Positions 56,382 to 64,000 of a stretch of DNA of 64,000 bases are shown here, in pieces. The DNA comes from Carettochelys insculpta. Its lineage: Eukaryota > Chordata > Testudines > Carettochelyidae. Numbering within the stretch: position 1 is the stretch's first letter; each line of letters opens with the position of its first letter. The position numbers were made by a program, and so were the translations under genes. The notes under the pieces are model-generated. The model worked only from the letters and a program-made list of their open reading frames with translations. It was not told the DNA's origin and ran no database searches. The stretch spans positions 183,762,798 through 183,826,797 of the forward strand of contig NC_134138.1 in the NCBI RefSeq assembly GCF_033958435.1. The letters run 5' to 3'.

Positions 56382-56779
56382 TGCAGACCAGTCTAAATAT
56401 TTGCCTCAGGGTTGTTTTGCACTTCTTAAACCATTCATGGGAAGTCAGGTACATATGTTTAAGTACTGTTGTCTTTCACTGTAAACACAAAGCTGGAAAA
56501 CAGCTACCGGTAATTATGCTGGATATGACTGTAAATAGTTGGTTGTACAATATCAGTAAATTTATATAGCACAATGACTCTTCAAGAGCCCTCCCTCAAT
56601 AAACTCAGTCAGGTCTCAGACAAGCAAAATGTATGATTAACTTTAAGCAGGTCCCACTTACTTCGTTAGCACTGACCAGTGTTATTTTAACCTTACTTTA
56701 TAAAGAATCACTTACTCAAACAAAAAAAAAATTATAAGTAGCCCCAGTACCCACAATTTTCAGTCATGCAATTTTTTTG
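56382..56779. other. Intron sequence, nothing recognised
   Basis: AT-rich spacer between the pogo-like MITE and the LTR-like element. No supported feature. Confidence 0.45.
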
Positions 56780-56940
56780 CTACCTGTAGTGAGGTGCTGT
56801 GGCCTCCCCCAGACTCAGAGGCGGAGGAGGCTGCTCAGAGGCCCTGGTGGGCGGGCCCTGAGCCGGAACCCCAGTGCCTCGCCCCTCAGAGAGCGGCACC
56901 TAAAGCCAGAAGGGCCAGGGGCAGGGCTCAGGCCCATTAA

Positions 56941-57498
56941 ATGCTGGGCCGCCATGCCGGGAGGAGGCCGCTGACCAGGCTCCTGGGCGCCAGAGGCAGG
57001 GGACCCACCACCGCCCAGTCTGTCGGCAAGAGTTTCCCCCTGCAGCTCCCCAGACCAGCCTGGGCAGCCACAGATAAGGATGCCACAGGGATACTACCCG
57101 GACTTCCCGGACCTACCAGGGTCCTCATGCCGCTGGAGGGCCCCTCCCCCGAGGCCTGGCCAGGACCAGAGAGACTGCCCGGCGCTAGCTACCCGGGAGC
57201 CCCAGAAGCACACGATCCCGGAGTTCGGCAGGACACCTGCAGCGCAAAGGCCTCCGACTGCCTAGAGCCCACAGTCCTGCCACTGCCGGACTACACCAAC
57301 GACATCGAGATGTCCAACTGGCCAGAGCCCCTGAAGGCAGACTACTCGGACGAGACCTACCAGCCGGGACCAGCCGACCAAGCTGACTGGGACCCCGCAC
57401 TGATGAAGGCAGAGGTAGGAAGTGGCCCAGGGAACGCTCCCCTTGAGCCAATGAGGGTGTGTTGTGGTCTGGATCCCCACTGCCAAGCTCAGGTGTGA
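56941..57498 (+). other. 185-codon open frame inside the LTR-like element
   Basis: Pro/Gly/Asp-rich frame with an acidic stretch (DYTNDIEMSNWPEPLKADY, residues about 118-136) and TYQPGPADQADWDPALMKAE after it. I recognise no domain. Being open for 558 bases in GC-rich sequence is weak evidence because stops are rare there, but the amino-acid mix is less repetitive than in neighbouring chance frames. It could be a gag-like remnant or nothing. It overlaps minus-strand frames of similar length. Confidence 0.25.
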
Positions 57499-57630
57499 GC
57501 AATCTGTAGGGCCCCGGGCCAGGTTGCAGTGGAATGGGAGGGCCTGTGACCCCCTACCCCCTACCCCCTCCCTGCCAGGGTAACCCCTCACCTCCCGAAA
57601 GCCAACCCCGGTTAGGGGAAGGCAACATGA

Positions 57631-57985
57631 CGACTGCCCCGCCCTGAACTGAGGGCTGGGCCTCCAAGCCACTGTTTGTGGAACTGCTGTCCCGCCCCAA
57701 ACTGGGGGCTGGGCTTCCCAACTGTGCACTTACCCGCAGCCCCGCCCTGAAGCAAGGGCTGGGCGTCCAAAGTGCTTGTGGAACCGCTGCCCCGTGCCAA
57801 GCTGAGGGCCGGGGCCTGTAAGCTGCTGTTTGGCCGTTGCCTGGCCCTGGACTGAGGGCCGGGCTTCCCAAAACAGCTTGTGTGACTGCTGCCCTGCCCT
57901 GAGCGAAGGGTGGGCCTCTAACTGTTTGGCAGATGGCTGCCCCGCCCGGACGGTGGGCAGGGCTCTTCAGCTGCTGGCCGACCAC
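57631..57985. repeat. Tandem array, seven ~50-bp GC-rich units
   Basis: Seven diverged units of about 46-54 bases, each running CTGCCCCGCCCTGA, then CTGAGGGCTGGGC, then TTCCAA or a variant and a TGTTTGTG-like end. It lies wholly inside the LTR-like element and explains the long frames on both strands here. Confidence 0.65.
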
Positions 57986-58275
57986 CAGCCGGCCCTTAAA
58001 GGGGACAAAGCCTTGGGCCAGCTAGACCCGGAGGGCGAGCTGTGTTGGCCCACGCCACCCAGGGGGGCCGCTGCCATAGGCCAGGGCATTACACTACCAT
58101 TGCAACACATTTGTTTAAACAGCTTAATTGTAACTGGTTAGTCGAAAGAAGTTGCCTATAGGCAATAAAACTGCCAAGGTACTTATGATTGCGCAAAGAG
58201 GATAAAACTCTGCCATGAAGCCACTGAGAGCTCCATGCCAGTCCCAAGCCTGGATGGAGGAGAAGGGTTGGTTAG

Positions 58276-59166
58276 ATGTGTGTCAACGAGCTGACAGTCA
58301 AACAACAATACGAATCAAATCTGATGCCAATACAACTAAATGTTAAAAGATGCTGGTTCACAGGTCACCCAGATAAACAAGGTCCGCGATACCAATCAAG
58401 CAATCGTGGTTGGATCATTAAGTTGGCTACCAAAAGAAAATTACACCTAACACGTAAGCTATCCATTAGAACATGGAACGTCCAAACACTATGGGCAACT
58501 GGAAAATTAGAGCTGCTTTGGAAGGAGATGGAGAGATACCAATGTGATATACTTGGACTGGCAGAGATGCATTGGATGGGAACAGGGGAACTATGAGGTT
58601 GCAAAGTCATTTGATCAGGAAACGAAATGAAACGAAGCATGAAGCAGGAGTTGGATTCCTTCTTAGCAAAACAGCTAGAAAAGCATTATTAGGATACAAA
58701 CCAGTGAGTGCAAGAATGATGGTCGCACGATTCGAAGCAAATCCGTTCAACATCTCAGTAATTCAGGTGTATGCACCCACGTCACACAGTATGGAGGAAG
58801 AGATTGAGCTATTCTATAAAGACTTGACAAAGACGGTGGAGGAATACTGAGAAAGATATGTTGATCATCGGAGGAGATTGGAATGCGAAGGTTGGAACAG
58901 ATAATGAAGGTTGGGAGAGAGTCACAGGAAGGTCTGGATATGGAGAAAGGAACGAACGAGGTGAGAAACTGTTAGAGTTTGCTACAGAGCATGAGATGGT
59001 GATCTGCAACACGAGATTCCAACAAAAGGACTGTAGGAAGTGGATGTGGCGATCGAATGATGGGAAGTCAAAGAACACGATAGATATGATTTTGATAAGA
59101 AGATGGATAACATCAGTGCCAAACTTTTCAAGGAGCGGATATAGACTCAGACCACAATCAAGATAA
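58276..59166 (+). pseudogene. RTE-like LINE endonuclease domain, degraded
   Basis: Pieces at 58276-58596, 58572-58850 and 58858-59166 in two frames. RTWNVQTL opens the domain, DILGLAEMHW carries the catalytic Glu, ISVIQVYAPTS follows, then GGDWNAKVG (about 58867) with the Asp/Asn pair and NTIDMILI. The final SDH motif is present but frame-shifted: the bases at about 59137-59157 read DIDSDHN in another frame than the open one. So most catalytic residues survive but no single frame joins them. Confidence 0.82.
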
Positions 59167-59475
59167 AACTCCAAAGAAAATGTAAGACACAGTTTAAGAA
59201 AAGAAGAGATGTGGCAAGGCTATGTGAGGAAGAAACAGGGAATGTATACAGAACAGCACTCAAAGAGAAGATTAAGAATATCACCACAGAGAAAGACCTA
59301 GATAAGAGAGTCACAGGAATAGCCATCGCTATGGAAGAGGCAATTGAACAGACTGTTCCAGAAGAAGAAAATCAATAAGAAGTGGACTACCCAGAAGACA
59401 CTGAAGTTGGTTCAAGAGAAAAGAGTGTTGAAGATCAGAAGAGATGTTTCTGAGATAGCAGAATAGCAATATAGG

Positions 59476-60872
59476 ATGAAATGCAATGAGGTGAGGAAAG
59501 CAGCCAGAAAGGATAAGGAGAAATTGTTAAAAGAGCAATGTGAGGATATCGAGAGGTATTATGGTGAATGTAAGACCAGGGAGGTATATAAGACAATTAG
59601 GAAAATTAATAGGAAATGGCAACTAAAGCAGATGTCGATCAAAGATGAGAATGAAGAAGTGCTCATGAACAGGGAGAAGATTGTGCAGCGATGGACGAAA
59701 TATTGCACTGATCTATACAAAGTACAGTTGGACGTGAGTGTCTCACAAAGACTGATTGAAGAATTGAAAGAGATAGCTCCCCCAAGCATTGAGAGTGAGA
59801 CTGATATTTCGAAGGAGGAAGTAGAAAAAGCAGCAAAACGACTAAAGAACAACAAGAGCTCTGGAAATGATAAGACCATGGGAGAGATGATCAAATACGA
59901 CGAAGAAAGCATGATTCAAGAAATACAACAATTATGTAAGATAGCATGGAAAGAAGGGAAGGTGCCTAAGGAATGGACAAGATTTGTGCTAGTGACAATA
60001 CCCAAAAAAGGAAGTACATCGGAGTGTAAGAACTACAGAATGATTGCCCTAACAAGCCATCTAGGTAAGATGCTGATGATGATACTGACTGAGAGATTAA
60101 AATCACAGATAGAAGAACATATAGCAGACGAGCAATCAGGGTTCAGAAAAGATAGAAGTACCATACAGCAGATATTGGCACTAAGACTGATAGCAGAAAA
60201 AGCTCGACGAAAGAACAAAAACGTATACACTTGCTTCGTCAAATTTCAAAAGGCATTTGACAGTATAGATCAGAAAGTGACTCGGACAGTGCTGGAGTCA
60301 CACGGAGTGGATAGCAGGACTGATATGGTTGTTGAAAGATATTAATGATAATGCGGAGGCAGCGGTGAGAACATGAGGGGAGTTGGGAAGTTGGTTTCAA
60401 ACAAGTAGAGGTACGAGAAGGCAATCCAATATCGTCAAGTATCTTCATCACACATCTGGAGAGAGCAATAGACAAGATCAAGGAAGAGGCAGAAGGTATA
60501 TCTGTGCATGGGAAGAGAACTAACAACTTGAGGCTCGCAGATGATATAGTTATTGAGGAAGATGAGGAGAAGCTAGCGAAAACGGTGCAGGTGTTAAACA
60601 AAGAAGGGAGGCGGTACAGACTGATTATGAACATTGATAAAACAAAAACAATGGTATTTGGAGATAAGGAAATAGGAAGGAAGATCAGTGTCGATGGTAT
60701 TGATCTAGAAAATGTAGAGAAGTTCACATATCTGGGGAGCAACATAACGTATGATCTAGACTTTAAGAAGGAAATAGCAACTAGAATAGCGAAAGCAAGA
60801 GCGAGTTTGAAGGTGATGGATAAGATCTGGAAAAGCATAGCAATTAGCTTAGGAATGAAGCTGGGGGTCTGA
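59476..60872 (+). pseudogene. RTE-like LINE reverse transcriptase domain, degraded
   Basis: The 289-codon frame 59476-60345 holds the N-terminal RT motifs (PKEWTRFVLVTIPKKG, KNYRMIALTSHLGK, EQSGFRKDRST, then FVKFQKAFDS), followed by the frame 60504-60872 with NLRLADDIVI, NIDKTKTMVFG and FTYLGSNITYD. In motif A the first catalytic Asp is Lys (AAA at 60241-60243), and in the ADD box the usual Phe is Leu (60534-60536). Two Asp of ADD remain. Between 60345 and 60504 the frame is broken. Confidence 0.84.
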
Positions 60873-61005
60873 AAATGTGTATTCAGCAGCATGTTGTACA
60901 GATGTGAGACATGGGTAATAACAAAAGATTCAAAAAGAAGAATATTGGCGTTCGAAAGGAGTTATAGAAAGATTCTGAGAATAGGATGGATGCAGAAGGT
61001 CACCA

Positions 61006-61344
61006 ATGAGGAATTTATATAGAAAGATGCAGCTGAAAGAGAACTTGCTGCAGAAGGTTATAAAACAGAAGCTACAACTATTTGGACATATTTGCAGAAT
61101 GAAAGATGAACGAAAGATCAAGACCCTAGTATTTGGCATAATACATGGTTTGAATAGGAGAGGCAGACTTCACAGAGAATGGATGGATGATGTAGTAGAT
61201 TGGTGCAGAGCTAGTCTACAGAAACTAAGCCACTCTGCACTGGATAGGGAAAGATGGAAGGAAATGCTGAGAGGTATCAGATACCAATGGGCGCTGAGCC
61301 CACTGTTATTGATGATGATGATGATGATGAAAGAGGATAACTAA
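61006..61344 (+). pseudogene. RTE-like LINE C-terminal domain
   Basis: 112-codon frame: LYRKMQLKENLLQKVI, LQLFGHICRMKDERKIKTLV, REWMDDVVDWC and SHSALDRERWKEM, the usual post-RT segment of this LINE group. The frame then reads through the (GAT)n tail as a Met run and ends in flanking DNA just past the target duplication, so its last residues are not element-coded. Confidence 0.78.
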
Positions 61345-61690
61345 AAAGTAGATAAAATAAGTCCAATTTTTAGTCATACATATGTGTATTTTATGCAAAC
61401 GTCAATAAACAGTGATCACCATGAAATTACAAGAAAAAATATAATTAATTTAATGAGAAATTTGAGCTTGTTTGGATGAAATCAAAAGTTCAAACCTAGG
61501 TTTCAAACTGCTGAGGGCCACAATGTTTCTGATATGGTTTCCTGCGTACTATCTTCTTCCAAATCTGCAGTTTTATTCTTTATTTTCCACAAAGAATCAG
61601 TCCATTTTAAACCCTTTCAGTTGCAGTTATAAACACTAAACTAAAATTGTACAAATAGCAATTTTATCACTTACTTCAGATACCAGTCGT
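61341..61690. other. Intron sequence, nothing recognised
   Basis: AT-rich DNA after the LINE target duplication. No supported feature. Confidence 0.45.
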
Positions 61691-61882
61691 AATATTCCAG
61701 AGCCAGGCACCACCAGCACACTGCATCAACCCACTCCCCTCCTCCAAAGCCAGGCACCGCCAGTTTTGTGCTTTAACCAATCCCCCCCTCCAGAGCCAGG
61801 CACCCCCAGCCCTCCCTACCCCTTATTTCACCAAATTCCACCTCCTCCAGAGCCAGACACACACACACACACACACACACAC
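61691..61882. repeat. Short tandem array plus (AC)13
   Basis: Four spaced copies of CCTCCAGAGCCAGGCACC-like text start near 61692, 61741, 61786 and 61841. The last copy runs directly into (AC)13 at 61857-61882, suggesting the dinucleotide grew from the GCCAGACAC end of the unit. Confidence 0.65.
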
Positions 61883-62084
61883 GCTGTAATCCAATTCGGG
61901 TGACTCACTGAAGCACCACTGTCACCCCAACCATCGTTGCTGCCACGCACTTCTCCCTCCAAGAGCTAGAGAGGGACATGTATGCAGAGCAGCGCACAGC
62001 ACTCTTCACAGCTCCAAGCATTTTACTGCTCAAAGAACCACATGAAGCTCTGGCACGTGTACTTGCCACAGACTTCTCTCGTGT

Positions 62085-62127
62085 ACCCCTGAGGATACGT
62101 GTACTACACATTGAGAAACACTAGCAT
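62085..62127. repeat. hAT-like terminal fragment
   Basis: GTGTACCCCTGAGGATACGT followed by GTACTACACATTGAGAAACACTAG is, inverted, the same end region seen at 28931-29003. It may mark the right end of an old element that includes the tandem array at 61691-61882. Confidence 0.45.
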
Positions 62128-64000
62128 GGACTACTCTCGTGCTTACTGACAAGCATATGTTTACATGTATTTTAAGTACTTAATCGGGGCATTCCATAAC
62201 TCAACTTTAGAAGAACATCTGAAGAAGAGGAAAGGTCTGCCTCTCTCCAGCCCAAACTCACAATCTCTGTACTAGCTGACAGACAATATGTAGCTGGATT
62301 CTCTCTCTTTCTTGTACATACACTACCAAGCAAAAGTAGCTTCCCAAATGAGAGCACTTCCAGAGTCAAAAAGTGCACCAGCTCAGCTTGACAGACAGTC
62401 CGTTAGGAGTCATCTCAGGGTCTCTAAGGGAACTCTGAAAAGCATTTAGATTTCCCCTGTAAAATATGCATTTACACAAAGCCATAATTAACAGGAGGTT
62501 GTGTCCCCATTTTTATCATAATATTTATATTATGGTATTGTCTGCTAACCCAAATCAAGGACCATGGCCCCACTGGAGTAACAGGGAGCATAGAAGAAAG
62601 TGCAGAATCAATGGTGGGAGAAACAAACTATTGGGAAATAGATATGAGAAGTTGGATTAGGGGTGTTGTCCCAACACTGAGAAAAAGAGTGAGGGGAAAG
62701 TCTGTGGAAGGTAAATCAAAAGTTTGGTTCAGAAAGCTGCAGAAGCAATGCTATGCACTACTGAAAAACACACTGCCAGCAAGCAGAGTGACTCTTGACT
62801 AATCATCTCTGAATTCACCAAGCCTCAGCCTGGCTCCTGTAAAAAAGTTAATGAGTTGTAGACTGGTTTTATATGATACACACCATCCATGTCCACTCAA
62901 TCATTAGAGAAATGAGAATTCTAGTACACTAGTCATGTGACTGTGGGAGTAAAAGTCTCCCAAACCATTCCCTGAGTCCTACTATCCCAGTATCAAGCCC
63001 ATCTTCATCCTCTCGTCTTCTTCTTCTTATTATTTTTATGATTATTAAAACAAAAATAGGATTTGCAGCAAAGAAGTTAATCCATTATAAAATCCCCAAA
63101 CAGTGAAAAGTTTTGTAAAATAACACAAGGCTTGGGTCTAAAACTAGACCCACAGAACGGGTTGTTTACCCATAAATGGGAAATAAACAATGCTAGTAAG
63201 TGAACTAGAAATGCAGCACATTCTCTATAAATTGCTGTTGGTAATAGTCCTCATTCAGCTCCAGTCATTCCCATCATTTCCCTTAAGTTTTTGCCACCTC
63301 CTCCGATCCACTGAACACTCAGGAAAGCCCGCATCAGAAACAGAACCTTTTGAGTTCTTCTTCAGCCAGTGGGGAAAATTGTCCACCTACATTCAGATGT
63401 GCATTTTCATTCAGGGGAAAAGAGAAAAGTCATTTGCAATCAAGACAGACATGGCACTGGTAATGCTGTAAAAGTGAAACAAAGTTTAATTTGAAATAAA
63501 ATGAATGTAAAACAAAATAAAATGCTGAGGGACAAAAAAAAACTATCCAGAAATCTACAAGATTCTACTTTGCTGTAGTTATGAGCCATGTTATTCTTAG
63601 TGTCATAGTTTCCGTCAGTGGCTGTTGTCCTAGAGATAGCTGGATTTCAGTGTTTGAGTGTGTGGCACTCTCGGACCCTTTGGGGCTGGGGGGGGCAGGT
63701 TTACAAGATTTCATAGCAGCACAGCAAATGCATAGCAAAATTCTCAAACAAATATATCTTTAATTGGATCGTCCCCAGGCCTCCTGCTTTGTGAAATTTG
63801 TGTATTTTGCCAAACTAAGACCACCGAGGCAAAAAACACCTTGATTGTTTGGCAAAGGTCCCTCACCCCAGACATAAATAATAACATCACGAGAGACTTC
63901 GCCCTGTGCAGGTGTGATGCAGCTGAGAATTAAGACACAGCCGCGACTCCCATGCCAGCTAAAGCAAGGGGTTCCGGGCATTGAGAGGTTAAAAGTGGCT
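62128..64000. other. Presumed SUGCT intron 1, nothing recognised
   Basis: Intron-like sequence with no exon seen. Slightly GC-richer near 63650-64000, but no CpG island, promoter or exon-1-like frame with a donor in the right phase. The minus-strand frame 63981-63760 is unsupported. Confidence 0.4.

Larger units (their letters stand above)
56785..58093. mobile_element. LTR-like element with 5-bp TSD (1,309 bp)
   Basis: Starts TGTAGTG and ends CATTACA, imperfect inverted TG...CA ends as in LTRs. It is flanked on both sides by CTACC (56780-56784 and 58094-58098), a perfect 5-bp target duplication. GC content jumps sharply inside the borders. I see no second LTR, primer-binding site or polyprotein, so a solo LTR or a short non-autonomous retroelement is the simplest reading. 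Strand is not decided. It contains a tandem array (about 57631-57985) and a 185-codon frame (56941-57498). Confidence 0.65.
58206..61329 (+). mobile_element. RTE-like LINE, nearly full length, dead, with 11-bp TSD
   Basis: A 3,124-bp insertion flanked by AAAGAGGATAA at 58195-58205 and 61330-61340. The order is short 5' leader, APE endonuclease (58455-59170), reverse transcriptase (59476-60872) and a C-terminal domain (61006-61300). It ends in (GAT)n at 61311-61330. A short 3' region with a trinucleotide tail and a length near 3.2 kb fit RTE-clade LINEs; the clade is inference from layout and motif wording. Frame changes and stops (58594, 58848, 60343, 60870) and lost catalytic residues make it inactive. 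Confidence 0.85.

Noticed and set aside
57262..57729. 155-residue minus-strand frame, and 57554-57985
   Set aside because: Both follow the ~50-bp tandem array; repeated Gly/Pro/Gln phrases mirror the repeat unit.
61006..61344. Met-rich C-terminus as a real protein feature
   Set aside because: It is translation of the (GAT)n tail of the LINE.
54804..64000. SUGCT exon 1 and promoter
   Set aside because: Searched by eye on the minus strand for an ATG-led, Arg/Ala-rich frame ending at a GT donor in the phase needed by exon 2; none convincing. The GC-rich block at 56785-58093 is a mobile element, not a CpG-island promoter.
1..64000. CRISPR array, toxin-antitoxin, phage or other prokaryotic system
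   Set aside because: Introns, LINEs, CR1 and MITEs show vertebrate DNA; no regularly spaced short direct repeats with unique spacers.

Overview
This is intronic and intergenic-type DNA of a vertebrate, most likely a reptile and probably a turtle. The evidence is a spliced vertebrate gene, degraded CR1 LINE copies, decayed LINEs of at least two other lineages, and many short elements with GTCTACACTAG-like, CAGTGGTTT-like and CAGTAAAC-like termini. The turtle assignment is inference from repeat content only. Nothing bacterial or phage-like is present (no operons, CRISPR array, rRNA or tRNA).

The only host gene I can support is SUGCT (C7orf10), mitochondrial succinyl-CoA:glutarate CoA-transferase of the CaiB/BaiF (class III) family, on the minus strand. 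Six consecutive coding exons, probably exons 2 to 7, lie at 54803-54752, 54656-54583, 45490-45405, 44942-44892, 34878-34758 and 8560-8469. All have AG/GT splice sites and matching phases. Together they carry 476 coding bases, roughly the N-terminal third of the enzyme. I did not find exon 1 (expected above 54803) or the exons that follow 8469. The catalytic Asp exon is expected beyond the window.

Layout: 1-8468 is the start of the intron after exon 7, holding a decayed 4-kb LINE (about 2965-7040), a pogo-like MITE abutting it, and a GTCTACA-ended element (7535-8242). 8561-34757 is a 26.2-kb intron with CR1 pieces, pogo-like and hAT-like MITEs, and a LINE C-terminal fragment near 17.2 kb. 34879-44891 is a 10.0-kb intron with a GC-rich block, a 959-bp hAT-like element, a CR1 3' end and a pogo-like MITE. 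45491-54582 is a 9.1-kb intron with a hairpin-array element, a foldback element and a hAT-like element. Above 54803, presumably SUGCT intron 1, are a pogo-like MITE with a long hairpin, a 1.3-kb LTR-like element with a 5-bp target duplication, and a nearly complete but dead RTE-like LINE (58206-61329) flanked by an 11-bp repeat.

No functional interaction among genes can be argued from this window, because one gene is present and everything else is repeat or unrecognised intron. The most unusual material is structural: short elements sharing nearly the same termini but with unrelated interiors, one an array of perfect hairpins and another carrying recurrent CTGTCGACAG palindromes.
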